Shown: positions 8,945-16,919 of the stretch, in pieces
Position numbering within the stretch: the stretch's first letter is position 1
How the letters are laid out: each line of letters opens with the position of its first letter
From: Pseudomonas viridiflava
GTDB taxonomy: Bacteria; Pseudomonadota; Gammaproteobacteria; Pseudomonadales; Pseudomonadaceae
DNA length: 64,000 nt
Direction of reading: 5' to 3'
Assembly (NCBI RefSeq): GCF_900583165.1
Contig: NZ_UTKY01000076.1
Coordinates: forward strand, 1-64,000
Program-made: the position numbers and the translations under genes
The notes under the pieces: model-generated
Seen by the model: the letters and a program-made list of their open reading frames with translations, nothing else
Databases searched by the model: none
Told to the model about the DNA's origin: nothing

Positions 8945-9831
8945 TCGAGAACCTTAGGCCCACGGGCCCGTTCGAGGGCGCGCGGCGCCCAGGGAAAAAG
9001 TGCCTCGATGCACGTGCCTTGGCCAGGTTGGCTGTTGACCGCTAATGAACCGCCAAGCTGATCGATTCGCTCGGACATGCCGGCCATGCCGCGCTGGCCT
9101 TCGTCGCCAGGCTTGAGGGCGGGTGAAAAACCCTGGCCATCATCGCGGATCATCAGCGACAAGCCCTCAGGCAGACGTTGCAGGCGCACCATCAAGTTAT
9201 TGGCCTGGGCATGCCTGAGCATGTTGGTCACCGCTTCCTGGGTGATGCGAAAGGCAGCGACGGCCATTTCTTCAGGGATGCCGGTGAGCCGCTGCTGGCA
9301 TTCCAGGCTCCAGTGAACAGAGGTGTTTTCCAGGGTCTTGAGCAGGTGCGCGCGTAGGCTGGCTTCCAGACCCAGGCTGGCAAGCTGTCGAGGATTCAGG
9401 ATGGCGGACACGTCGCGCACCTTGGCCAGGGTCTCATCGAGGGTGCTGCACAGCACGGTGCTTTGTTCCTGCAGTTCTGGCGGCAGGCGGCGCTTGAGCC
9501 ATTCACTTTGCAGCTTGGCGGCGGTCAGCAATTGGCCGATGTCGTCATGTAGCTCGCGGCTCAGACGGTGGCGTTCATTTTCTTGCACTTGCAGCAGGCG
9601 GTCGGCCAGTTCCTGGGGTTGGAACCTGATGGCTTTGCGCGAGCGCCACTGTTGCACGCCGACCACCACCAGCGTGGCCAGATTGAGCAGCACCAGCAAC
9701 GGTAGCGCTGCGCTAAAACTGTAGGCCCACAGGCTCAGCAGTAGCGAGCCAAGGCACAGCGCGAGGATCAGGCGGCGGGCATTGCTGCGGGACGCGGACC
9801 ATGCGAGGAGTGTCTTGAGATTGGCGTACAT
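8941..9831 (-). CDS. NarX-type (HisKA_3) sensor histidine kinase
   Basis: Two adjacent N-terminal transmembrane helices (near ARRLILALCLGSLLLSLW and SAALPLLVLLNLATLVV) are followed by a dimerisation/phospho-acceptor helix with the HisKA_3 motif SRELHDDIGQLL and an ATPase domain (RDDGQGF, GMAGMSERI, GTCIEALFP). There is no large periplasmic sensing domain, so input is probably through the membrane or a partner. The start at 9831 is chosen because the transmembrane region begins soon after it; an in-frame ATG at 9927 would add 32 Ser/His-rich residues. Neither has a clear ribosome-binding site. Confidence 0.87.
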   Translation of the reverse strand: MYANLKTLLAWSASRSNARRLILALCLGSLLLSLWAYSFSAALPLLVLLNLATLVVVGVQQWRSRKAIRFQPQELADRLLQVQENERHRLSRELHDDIGQLLTAAKLQSEWLKRRLPPELQEQSTVLCSTLDETLAKVRDVSAILNPRQLASLGLEASLRAHLLKTLENTSVHWSLECQQRLTGIPEEMAVAAFRITQEAVTNMLRHAQANNLMVRLQRLPEGLSLMIRDDGQGFSPALKPGDEGQRGMAGMSERIDQLGGSLAVNSQPGQGTCIEALFPWAPRALERARGPKVLE

Positions 9832-10182
9832 AGCGGACGGGGCCAATGAAGATTCGCTGCTGGAAGAGTGGTCATGTCGGCTGACAGCACTCTGTTTGAA
9901 ATACGTTATGGAATCATGTTTCTGCATGGCGAAGTTGGGTCACTTCGGGCGGTGCAATAGTACCACCACTATTACCGTTGGTCGCCTGGTGCCTTACCTA
10001 GGTGGGTTTTATTAAACGCACAAATACTCCAGGCGGTAATCCCAGAGTTCGTCAAAGGAGAGTTGTATTATCGTGCTGTATTTGTAACGTTAATTGCGCT
10101 ACTGGCTAATTGATGTCGTGCCAGTTTAATTAACGCTGTCGTTTTCAGATAAGCCCTCTTATGAATGCGACCTTGTCAGCAT
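9832..10182. other. AT-rich gap with an imperfect stem-loop
   Basis: About 350 bases separate the sensor kinase start from the end of the HPt-like gene. Bases 10088-10135 form a discontinuous hairpin: CGTTAATT pairs with AATTAACG and, inside it, CTGGC with GCCAG. No ORF with coding character is seen. It may hold the promoter of the sensor/regulator pair. Confidence 0.5.
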
Positions 10183-10635
10183 TCAAGAAGAAGCATGATG
10201 CGTTCGTTGCTGCGGTTTGAAACTGAAATCTTTCTGCGGGATTTGCAGTGTGACTGTCGCAATCAGTGAGACCTGTTCGCTGTCATCCATGCTCAGTTCG
10301 CCGGTGCGCGTATCGATCAGCTCCAATTGCCAGGCCAGTAATGACAGGCAGGCGTGCAGGGCATCCAGGGCTTGGTCATGCAGTTGCAGAGGGCTGGCGG
10401 CGTTGGTGATCAGGTATTGGATATGTCCCGAAAATTCGCTGATCGCTTGCAAGGTTAGGTTATCGGCTTTTTCAGCCAACTTGGTCAGGCTGGCTTTCAG
10501 GCAGTCGATGGCATCGCTGTCATTGCGGATCAAGTGCAAGTGGTTCAAACACTCTTCCGTCTTGGTCAGCAGCATTTGCGCCTCGAGCAAAAACTCAGGG
10601 AGGGTGGATTGCCATTCATTTGCGCTGTTCATCAT
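10183..10635 (-). CDS. Hypothetical HPt-like protein lacking the phospho-histidine
   Basis: The 150-residue, mostly helical acidic protein is not recognised as a named family. Residues about 15-80 (LLEAQMLLTKTEECLNHL ... LKASLTKLAEKADNLTLQAISEF) follow the helix spacing of a CheA-type HPt domain, but the HTLKG-like phosphorylation motif is absent (KLAEKADN in that place). The ATG at 10635 is preferred over 10677 because GGAGA sits six bases upstream. It lies between a two-component pair and cheV, so a role in phosphorelay or chemotaxis signalling is only suggested. Confidence 0.55.
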   Translation of the reverse strand: MMNSANEWQSTLPEFLLEAQMLLTKTEECLNHLHLIRNDSDAIDCLKASLTKLAEKADNLTLQAISEFSGHIQYLITNAASPLQLHDQALDALHACLSLLAWQLELIDTRTGELSMDDSEQVSLIATVTLQIPQKDFSFKPQQRTHHASS

Positions 10636-11054
10636 GCAAGTCTCCACAACATAAGGTCGGGTGATGAGATGCCGCACCGGGTGAATGGCTTAAAACTAGC
10701 GCTGAAATATGACTGGAATCTGTAGGTTGCTTCTGAGATTTCAGTAGGACGTTTATTAGAATGAAGGCGACGGCGTTGCGCAGCCCAGGTGAATAGGGTC
10801 AGTTGCACACCTTCAGTTGCCAGGACATCTACGTCTAAAAGACCCGTGGGCCGGGGGCTTGGGATGGCAAACAAAAGCCTGACTCCATTCATGCAATGAG
10901 AATGGCGTCACATTAATGGCTATTAGATATTGCGAATATCAGGTTGGGCCCGATTGCGCATAGGGGAATCCCTTATATGACGGAACCTTGCGTCGCTTTG
11001 AATGTCGCGCAACGTGGCTGCAGTGCCCTATGGAGAGGCCTGCGCAGTAGAGCA

Positions 11055-11073
11055 TGATGTCAGTGTGACATCA
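11055..11073. promoter_or_regulatory. Perfect 8-3-8 palindrome upstream of cheV
   Basis: TGATGTCA and TGACATCA are perfect inverted repeats around GTG, 164 bases upstream of the cheV start. The symmetry and length fit a dimeric regulator site, but the regulator is not identified. Confidence 0.4.
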
Positions 11074-11133
11074 ATGAATTTACGTGGCATTTTATCGGGG
11101 TCAAGATTTGGCGCTCACCGCCGATAAACAGCC

Positions 11134-11155
11134 GTAGGAGCGAGCTTGCTCGCGA
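11134..11155. repeat. REP singlet, family A
   Basis: A single copy of the family A REP with core GAGCGAGCTTGCTCGC, without the inverted partner seen at the other family A sites. It lies about 80 bases upstream of cheV. Confidence 0.85.
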
Positions 11156-11236
11156 AAAATTCAAAAACGCCACGTTGAACCAGAACGCACACGTTTTCGT
11201 AAGCGGCACAACCCCTTAGCGCATCAGGAGCTTTTA

Positions 11237-12172
11237 ATGGCCGGCATTCTCGACACGGTAGATCAACGCACGCAATTGGTGGGTGAGAATCGCCTGGAGA
11301 TCCTCATGTTTCGCCTGGCCGGGCGGCAGCTGTTCGCGATCAACGTGTTCAAGGTGCAGGAAGTGCTCCAACTGCCCAAGTTGACCCTGATGCCGCAGCG
11401 CCATCCGTTCGTCTGTGGCGTGGTCAACCTGCGTGGCCAGACGTTGCCGGTGATTGACCTGTCCCAGGCCATCGGTATGCGCCCACTGGTGCCGGGCCCC
11501 AACAGCACCATTATCGTCACCGAGTACAACCGCTCGGTGCAGGCGTTCCTGGTGGGCGGTGTCGACCGCATCGTCAATATGAACTGGGAAGCCATCCTGC
11601 CGCCACCGACCAGCGCCGGTCGCCAGCATTACCTCACCGCCATCAGCAAGGTCGACGACCAGTTGGTGGAAATCATCGACGTGGAAAAAGTCCTGGCTGA
11701 AATCGTGCCGTACAACGCCAAGGTCTCCCGCGAGAAGCTCGAAGACCCGGTGCTGGAACGTGCCCGTGGTCGCGAAGTGCTGCTGGTGGACGATTCCAAT
11801 GTTGCCCTTTCACAACTGCGCGGCACCCTCGGCCAGCTTGGGCTGAAGATGCATATCGCCAGCGACGGCCTCAAGGCCCTGAACATGCTCAAGGCATGGG
11901 CCGACAGCGGCGTGGTGATGACCGACAAGCTGCTGATGGTCTTCACCGACGCCGAAATGCCAGAGATGGACGGCTACCGCCTCACCACCGAGATCCGTAA
12001 TGACCCGCGTCTGCGTGGGCTGTACGTGGTGCTGCACACCTCGCTATCGGGCAGCTTCAACGACTCGATGGTCAAGAAGGTCGGCTGCGACAATTTCCTC
12101 TCCAAGTTCCAGCCGGACAAGTTGGTGGACGTGGTGCGCGAACGCTTGATGCTGGACGAAGTGCCCGCTTGA
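11237..12172 (+). CDS. cheV: Chemotaxis coupling protein CheV
   Basis: CheV is a CheW domain fused to a receiver domain, giving a phosphorylatable adaptor for the chemosensory array. In this 311-residue protein the CheW part (about 15-160) carries FAINVFKVQEVL and VCGVVNLRGQTLPVIDL; the receiver part (about 178-305) has VDDSN, the phospho-acceptor D238 (VFTDAEMPEMDG) and the conserved SKF lysine. The start is preceded by AGGAG. The gene stands alone, away from the main chemotaxis operon. Confidence 0.95.
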   Translation: MAGILDTVDQRTQLVGENRLEILMFRLAGRQLFAINVFKVQEVLQLPKLTLMPQRHPFVCGVVNLRGQTLPVIDLSQAIGMRPLVPGPNSTIIVTEYNRSVQAFLVGGVDRIVNMNWEAILPPPTSAGRQHYLTAISKVDDQLVEIIDVEKVLAEIVPYNAKVSREKLEDPVLERARGREVLLVDDSNVALSQLRGTLGQLGLKMHIASDGLKALNMLKAWADSGVVMTDKLLMVFTDAEMPEMDGYRLTTEIRNDPRLRGLYVVLHTSLSGSFNDSMVKKVGCDNFLSKFQPDKLVDVVRERLMLDEVPA

Positions 12173-12211
12173 CCTTAGGGTTGCATCTTTGACCCTCAGG
12201 AATGCAGGCCC

Positions 12212-13018
12212 ATGCTTCGTCTCAGCGCGTTGTACCGTTACCCCTTGAAGTCCGGCAAGGCCGAGGTCTTGCAGCAGATCGGCCTGGATAAACTGGGGCT
12301 TTGCGGCGACCGACGCTGGATGCTGGTGGATGAGGCCAGCGAGCGCTTTCTGACCCAGCGCGCAGTGGCAAAGATGAGCCAGCTGTCGGCGTTGTGGAAC
12401 GGCAGTGGGGGGCTGACCCTCAGCTCTCCAGGCGTAGCGCCGTTGGACGTGGCACTGCCGCGTAACGACGCCGAACTGCGCGGCGTAACCATCTGGCGCG
12501 ACACCCTGCGCGTACCAGACGCCGGCGACGCGGCCGCCGCCTGGGTCAGCGACTTCATTGGCAAACCGACGCGCCTGGTGCACGTGCCGGTCGAGCGTGC
12601 GCGCAGCACCGAGGCGGGCTTTGGCAAGGACGACGACAAGGTCGGCTTTGCCGATGGGTTCCCACTGCTGCTGATCGGCCAGGCCTCTCTGGATGACCTG
12701 TCCCAGCGCATCGGACGGCCCATGGAAATGCTGCGTTTTCGCCCCAACCTGGTGATCGAAGGCAGTGACGCGTTTGCCGAAGACAACTGGAAACGCGTGC
12801 GCATCGGCGAGGTGGAGTTTCGTGTGGTCAAGTCCTGCTCACGCTGCATCCTCACCACAATCGACCCGGCCAGCGGTGAGCGCAGTGCCGACCGCGAACC
12901 CTTGGCGACGCTCAAGACCTACCGCGAACAGGACGGCGATGTGATGTTCGGCCAGAACCTGGTCAACGATGGCATCGGCCAGTTGGCCGTAGGGATGCCG
13001 GTTACGATCCTGGAATGA
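12212..13018 (+). CDS. MOSC-domain protein (YcbX/mARC-like)
   Basis: The protein has 268 residues: an N-terminal MOSC beta-barrel domain (LYRYPLKSGKAEVL ... GDRRWMLVD) and a C-terminal MOSC domain with the conserved cysteine in KSCSRCILTTIDP that in this family binds the molybdenum cofactor. YcbX-type enzymes reduce N-hydroxylated compounds; this one lacks the C-terminal ferredoxin domain of E. coli YcbX, so it would need separate electron donors. Substrate unknown. A strong terminator follows directly. Confidence 0.85.
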   Translation: MLRLSALYRYPLKSGKAEVLQQIGLDKLGLCGDRRWMLVDEASERFLTQRAVAKMSQLSALWNGSGGLTLSSPGVAPLDVALPRNDAELRGVTIWRDTLRVPDAGDAAAAWVSDFIGKPTRLVHVPVERARSTEAGFGKDDDKVGFADGFPLLLIGQASLDDLSQRIGRPMEMLRFRPNLVIEGSDAFAEDNWKRVRIGEVEFRVVKSCSRCILTTIDPASGERSADREPLATLKTYREQDGDVMFGQNLVNDGIGQLAVGMPVTILE

Positions 13019-13057
13019 AAAATGCCCGTCTCCTGCGAGACGGGCATTTTTTTTCAA
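13018..13057. terminator. Rho-independent terminator, usable in both directions
   Basis: A 12-bp perfect stem (AATGCCCGTCTC with GAGACGGGCATT, loop CTGC) is followed by eight T residues on the + strand and preceded by an A run. It sits between the convergent MOSC and ppnP genes and probably ends both transcripts. Confidence 0.92.
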
Positions 13058-13068
13058 GCGGTTAAATC

Positions 13069-13353
13069 TTAACCGCGGTATTCGCACAGGTAAGCGGTGT
13101 CTACCGCGACCTTCAACTGGAACTTGCTGTTGGCCGGCACATTGAACTGGCTGCCAGCGGCGAAGGTTTCCCAGTCGGCGGCGTCTGGCAGCTTGACGGC
13201 CAGGGCGCCGGAGACCACGTGCATGATTTCACGCTGGGCCGTGCCGAATTCGTATTCACCCGGGGCCATCACGCCGATGGTCGCCGGACCTTCTGCGGTG
13301 CCGAAAGCGATCGACTTGACGGTGCCGTCGAAGTACTCGTTGACTTTAAACAT
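13069..13353 (-). CDS. ppnP: Pyrimidine/purine nucleoside phosphorylase PpnP
   Basis: The 94-residue single-domain cupin-like protein is of the YaiE/DUF1255 family (MFKVNEYFDGTVKSIAF ... PGEYEFGTAQREIMHVVSG). PpnP cleaves several nucleosides with phosphate to base and ribose-1-phosphate. The ATG at 13353 has a GAGGA ribosome-binding site; the frame stays open upstream to 13473, but that extension runs through a REP doublet and is not real coding sequence. Confidence 0.93.
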   Translation of the reverse strand: MFKVNEYFDGTVKSIAFGTAEGPATIGVMAPGEYEFGTAQREIMHVVSGALAVKLPDAADWETFAAGSQFNVPANSKFQLKVAVDTAYLCEYRG

Positions 13354-13386
13354 GGGTGAATCCTCGGAAAAGGGCTGACGCTTTAC

Positions 13387-13487
13387 TGTAGGAGCGAGCT
13401 TGCTCGCGAAAAACCCAAGAGCGCCACTGGGTGCCAGGTTTCGCGCGTTATCGTTAACGACCTTCGCGAGCAAGCTCGCTCCTACAG
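13387..13487. repeat. REP doublet, family A (REPIN)
   Basis: Inverted family A REPs (core GAGCGAGCTTGCTCGC) flank a spacer that includes CGCGCGTTATCGTTAACGA, shared with the units at 49038 and 53578. It lies upstream of ppnP. Confidence 0.93.
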
Positions 13488-13538
13488 TGGAGCCGCTAGA
13501 AAATGGGCACTCAGTATGCCCAAGGGCAGGGGAGCTGC

Positions 13539-14081
13539 CTAGACCGGCAAAATCAGCGGCAGCAGGCGCGCGGTATTACGCGCGTCCTCCAGGGCCCGAT
13601 GTTGCTGGCCATGGAACTGCATCCCCGCCAATTGCAGCGCGCCGTTGAGCCCCAGGGGCTTGTCCAGGCGTCGCGCCTTGGCGAAGCGTTGCTTGAGGTT
13701 GACGTGGGGTGTGGCGGCCAACGCACTGGCCAGGCCATGGCGCTGCCACTCCAGTTCCAGTTGCCTGCGATCGTAATCGCCCCAACTGGCCCACCCCTCC
13801 AGGCGCGGTTGATGCTGGCCCAGCCAGCGTTCAAACAGCGGCCACACTTCAGTGATCGGCGCAGCGCCGTCGATATTGGCCTGGGTGATATGGGTCAGTT
13901 GGCGGCAGAACGGCGTGAGCAAAGGCCGACGCAGCGGCCGTACAAAACGCTGAAAGTGATCCAGTTCGCGGCCCTGGCGGTTCACCAGGCTGGCGCCGAT
14001 CTCGATGACTTCCATCTCTGTCACGGGCCAGCCGCCTTCATCCGTTGTGGCTTCAAGGTCAATAATCAGCCAATGAGGCAT
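13539..14081 (-). CDS. DEDDh-type 3'-5' exonuclease
   Basis: The 180-residue protein has the three exonuclease blocks: IDLEATTDE (Exo I, D8 and E10), WASWGDYDRRQLE (Exo II) and HRALEDARNTARL (Exo III, with catalytic His and Asp). It resembles the ERI-1/KapD-like branch of RNase T/DnaQ-fold enzymes and likely trims RNA or DNA 3' ends. The specific substrate is not known. It stands alone, between the ppnP REP doublet and a divergent TetR gene. Confidence 0.88.
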   Translation of the reverse strand: MPHWLIIDLEATTDEGGWPVTEMEVIEIGASLVNRQGRELDHFQRFVRPLRRPLLTPFCRQLTHITQANIDGAAPITEVWPLFERWLGQHQPRLEGWASWGDYDRRQLELEWQRHGLASALAATPHVNLKQRFAKARRLDKPLGLNGALQLAGMQFHGQQHRALEDARNTARLLPLILPV

Positions 14082-14202
14082 CGCGCAGGTTCCCGTACTC
14101 GTCCTTTCCTGATGGGGATAGAGCGTAGCCCGGCCCTGTAGTTCCGCCTAGGGGGGAATTGCATTTACAACAGAGTACTGGCGCCGGTTGCACACCTGTT
14201 TT

Positions 14203-14222
14203 ACCCAAGCGCTTGCTTGGGT
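14203..14222. promoter_or_regulatory. Candidate TetR operator (8-4-8 inverted repeat)
   Basis: ACCCAAGC and GCTTGGGT flank GCTT, 63 bases upstream of the TetR gene start. It lies where an autoregulatory operator is expected. Confidence 0.5.
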
Positions 14223-14284
14223 GGCGGCCACGGCCTAAATTGCGGGCCAGGACGTTCTTTGATAGTGAAGGTGAGGAGAGCAGC

Positions 14285-14908
14285 ATGGATGAGCAAAAAG
14301 CCCTGCGGGTGATGCGCACCATGGTCGACGGCGGCCAATTGACCGACCCCGACAGCGCCCGGGGCAAGCTGCTGCAAACCGCGGCGCACCTGTTTCGCAA
14401 CAAAGGGTTTGAACGCACCACGGTGCGCGACCTGGCCAGCGCCGTGGGTATTCAATCAGGCAGTATCTTTCATCACTTCAAGAGCAAGGACGAGATTCTG
14501 CGGGCGGTGATGGAAGAAACCATCCACTACAACACCGCGATGATGCGGGCCTCCCTTGAAGAAGCGACCAACGTGCGCGAGCGGGTGCTGGCGCTGATCC
14601 GCTGCGAATTGCAGTCGATCATGGGCGGCAGTGGCGAGGCCATGGCGGTGCTGGTGTACGAGTGGCGTTCGCTGTCGGACGACGGCCAGGCCCAGGTGCT
14701 GGCACTGCGCGATGTGTACGAGCAGATCTGGCTGCAGGTGCTGGCGGAGGCCAAGGCGGCCGGCTATATCAAGGGCGACGTGTTCATTGCGCGACGCTTC
14801 CTGACTGGGGCCCTGTCCTGGACTACCACGTGGTTTCGCGCCGAGGGCAGCCTGACACTTGAACAATTGGCCGAAGAAGCCTTGCTGATGGTTCTGAAGG
14901 CCGATTAA
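14285..14908 (+). CDS. TetR/AcrR family transcriptional regulator
   Basis: The 207-residue protein has an N-terminal helix-turn-helix (GKLLQTAAHLFRNKGFERTT followed by VRDLASAVGIQSGSIFHHF, about residues 22-65) and an all-helical C-terminal ligand domain typical of TetR proteins. The ATG at 14285 has a GAGGAGAG ribosome-binding site; the earlier in-frame start at 14159 would place the upstream inverted repeat inside the gene. The ligand and regulon are unknown, and no adjacent operon makes an obvious target, so autoregulation through the palindrome at 14203 is the simplest expectation. Confidence 0.9.
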   Translation: MDEQKALRVMRTMVDGGQLTDPDSARGKLLQTAAHLFRNKGFERTTVRDLASAVGIQSGSIFHHFKSKDEILRAVMEETIHYNTAMMRASLEEATNVRERVLALIRCELQSIMGGSGEAMAVLVYEWRSLSDDGQAQVLALRDVYEQIWLQVLAEAKAAGYIKGDVFIARRFLTGALSWTTTWFRAEGSLTLEQLAEEALLMVLKAD

Positions 14909-15001
14909 GGCGCAAGTTATTAATTCGACGGTGGAAAGTTGTCTATGCGGACGAAAACGCCTAGCTTATCGCCATCAGAGTATTGAACGGTGTGTGCCTC
15001 G

Positions 15002-15790
15002 ATGTTTTCGCCATGGCGGCTGGCTGCAGGAGTTACTTTATGGGCACTGGGCACCGCGTGGTGGGTACCGGCAACCGCTGCGCAATTAGTGCGCATCGGC
15101 GCGGCGCATTTCCCGCCCTACACGGTTCGCCCTGAGCAAGGGGCCGACACCGGGCTGTTGCCGCAACTAGTCGAGGCTCTGAATGTCTCGCAAACAGACT
15201 ATCAATTTGTGCTGGTGCCCACCTCGATCCCCCGGCGCTTTCGCGATTTCGAGCAGGGCCGGATCGACATGGCGATTTTCGAAAATCCCGACTGGGGCTG
15301 GCAGGAAATCCCCCACACCAGTGTCGATATGGGCTTGGAAGACGCCGAAATCTTCGTCGCCCTGCGTGAGACGGGTCGTAGCCAGGACTATTTCTCCGAG
15401 CTCACTGGCAAGCGCCTCGCCGTTTTCAGCGGCTATCACTATGCCTTTGCCAACTTCAACCCTGACCCTAGAAACATGGCCGAGCATTTCAACGCCACGT
15501 TGACCTATTCCCATGACAGCAACCTGCTGATGGTCGCCCGCGGGCGTGCGGATATCGCCCTGGTGACCCGCTCGTACCTCAGTGACTTCATGGTGCGTAA
15601 TGCCGAGATGTCCGGGCAGTTCCTGGTGTCGGAACGCATCGACCAGATCTATCATCACTACGCGCTGCTGCGACCCAAGGCGCCAATCACCGGCGTGGCA
15701 TTTGCCGGGTTGCTCAAGCGCCTGCGGGAAAACGGCGAGATGCTGAAGATCTTCGAACCCTATCGCATTGATGTGATGCCTACGCCCTGA
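15002..15790 (+). CDS. Periplasmic solute-binding protein, SBP_bac_3 type
   Basis: The 262-residue protein starts with a signal peptide (hydrophobic core about residues 7-20, cleavage likely after ATAA), followed by the two-lobed fold of family 3 solute-binding proteins (RIGAAHFPPYTV at the first strand, LPQLVEALN, GRIDMAIFENPDW, TGKRLAVFSGYHYAF, ARGRADIALVTRS). No transporter genes are adjacent, so it may serve an orphan uptake system or act as a sensor. Start 15002 (ATG) is chosen over the GTG at 14990, because it leaves a normal signal peptide; neither has a strong ribosome-binding site. Confidence 0.78.
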   Translation: MFSPWRLAAGVTLWALGTAWWVPATAAQLVRIGAAHFPPYTVRPEQGADTGLLPQLVEALNVSQTDYQFVLVPTSIPRRFRDFEQGRIDMAIFENPDWGWQEIPHTSVDMGLEDAEIFVALRETGRSQDYFSELTGKRLAVFSGYHYAFANFNPDPRNMAEHFNATLTYSHDSNLLMVARGRADIALVTRSYLSDFMVRNAEMSGQFLVSERIDQIYHHYALLRPKAPITGVAFAGLLKRLRENGEMLKIFEPYRIDVMPTP

Positions 15791-15795
15791 CAGGC

Positions 15796-15819
15796 TAAAT
15801 TTTCACGCTCGGCTCACGT
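15796..15819 (+). promoter_or_regulatory. PvdS-type iron-starvation promoter box
   Basis: TAAAT and CGT are separated by exactly 16 bases, the spacing of the PvdS-dependent IS box, and the box ends 39 bases upstream of the acetyltransferase start. Confidence 0.8.
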
Positions 15820-15858
15820 CACTTCTTCATCTGTCGACGATTATCGTGAGCCCCTCCC

Positions 15859-16872
15859 ATGTCTACTCTGAACGATCTTTCGGTCCTGCCGCTGCCGGCC
15901 GGGCCTGCCTTGAATGCCGATGAAACTGACAACCACCTGAGCCTGACCCTGGAAGGTCAGCCGCTGGTACGTCTGCGTCTTGAGCGCAGCGAGGAACTGC
16001 ACGTGCACTTGCAGGACGCCAGCCACGTCGCTGCGGCCCGCGCCTTATGGGCGGCCAGTTACTGGTTATTCGTCAAGGAACCGGCTCGCCAGCGTCTGGT
16101 CTGGCACCTTGAGCATGTCGCCGAAGATGCGTTGCGCAGCGGCCTACTGGTCGCGAGCGAAATAGCCGGGCAATTTCATTGCGAGCGCACGCAGTTTTGG
16201 CAACTGCCCGAGCCATGGCTCGGTCAATCCCCCAGTGGCAGTTACCCGCAACACATGATCATCAGCGACGGCAAGCGTCACCCCGCGCGCGCGCCCAAGC
16301 CGCGTGGCGAGGTTTACCGACGTTTCGATGCGCGTCTGGGGGCGTGGATTTCACTGCGCACCGTCGAGATCGATGTCGACCTGGCGCGCTTCAATCGCTG
16401 GCAGAACAGCCCCCGCGTGGCGAGTTTCTGGCAGGAAAGCGGCAGCCTCGAACAGCACCGCGAATACCTCGACAAATTGGAAGCCGACCCCCACACCCTG
16501 ACGCTCATCGGTTGCTTCGATGACGAACCCTTCGCGTATTTCGAGGCCTACTGGGCCAAGGAAGACCGCATCGCACCGTTCTACGACGCCGCCGACTACG
16601 ACCGTGGCGTTCACATGCTGGTGGGGGAAGAACATCACCGTGGCCCGCACAAGGTAGCGAGCTGGCTATCGGCGCTGGTGCATTACCTGTTCCTGGATGA
16701 CCCGCGCACCCAGCGCGTGGTGGCTGAACCACGTGCCGATAACGCGAAGATGATCGGGCATATGCAGAATCAGTGCTTCCATTGCGAGAAGGAATTCGAT
16801 TTCCCCCATAAGCGTGCGGCGCTGATGATTTTAGGGCGTGAGCGGTTTTTTGATCGGTGTGGCTTGGTCTAA
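15859..16872 (+). CDS. IucB/PvdYII-like siderophore N-acetyltransferase
   Basis: The 337-residue protein resembles the IucB/RhbD/AlcB group of GNAT enzymes that acylate hydroxylated diamines in siderophore synthesis. The C-terminal half (about 165-330) carries the GNAT-like fold (LIGCFDDEPFAYFEAYWAKED, a GPHKV segment and EPRADNAKMIGHMQNQCF); the N-terminal half is a family-specific domain. An exact-spacing PvdS box lies just upstream and pvdS is the next gene, convergent. I infer that it acts on hydroxyornithine or a related pyoverdine precursor. It could be acetylating, unlike the formylating PvdF; which acyl group is used cannot be read from the sequence. Confidence 0.82.
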   Translation: MSTLNDLSVLPLPAGPALNADETDNHLSLTLEGQPLVRLRLERSEELHVHLQDASHVAAARALWAASYWLFVKEPARQRLVWHLEHVAEDALRSGLLVASEIAGQFHCERTQFWQLPEPWLGQSPSGSYPQHMIISDGKRHPARAPKPRGEVYRRFDARLGAWISLRTVEIDVDLARFNRWQNSPRVASFWQESGSLEQHREYLDKLEADPHTLTLIGCFDDEPFAYFEAYWAKEDRIAPFYDAADYDRGVHMLVGEEHHRGPHKVASWLSALVHYLFLDDPRTQRVVAEPRADNAKMIGHMQNQCFHCEKEFDFPHKRAALMILGRERFFDRCGLV

Positions 16873-16874
16873 AT

Positions 16875-16906
16875 CTGTAGTGAGCGGGCAAGCCCGCTCA
16901 CTACAG
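16875..16906. terminator. Perfect 15-bp hairpin between convergent genes
   Basis: CTGTAGTGAGCGGGC pairs perfectly with GCCCGCTCACTACAG around a 2-base loop, three bases past the acetyltransferase stop and 13 bases past the pvdS stop on the other strand. Without a long T-tract it may be a REP-like third family used as a bidirectional transcript end. Confidence 0.6.
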
Positions 16907-16919
16907 GGGTAATGGGTTT

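Larger units (their letters stand above)
10636..11236. other. Long gap upstream of cheV
   Basis: No convincing gene is seen in these 600 bases; a minus-strand ORF at 10632-10892 has no coding character. It contains a perfect palindrome at 11055-11073 and a lone REP at 11134-11155. The promoters of cheV and of the HPt-like gene must lie here, but no clear -35/-10 or sigma-54 site was recognised. Confidence 0.5.

Noticed and set aside
10632..10892. An 86-codon minus-strand frame upstream of the HPt-like gene
   Set aside because: It overlaps the promoter and start of that gene, has no ribosome-binding site and no recognisable protein character.
10940..10962. A GG...GC pattern resembling a sigma-54 promoter upstream of cheV
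   Set aside because: The distance between the GG and GC elements is 8 bases, not the required 10.
13354..13473. A 40-codon N-terminal extension of ppnP
   Set aside because: It reads through half a REP doublet, and a proper ribosome-binding site precedes the ATG at 13353.
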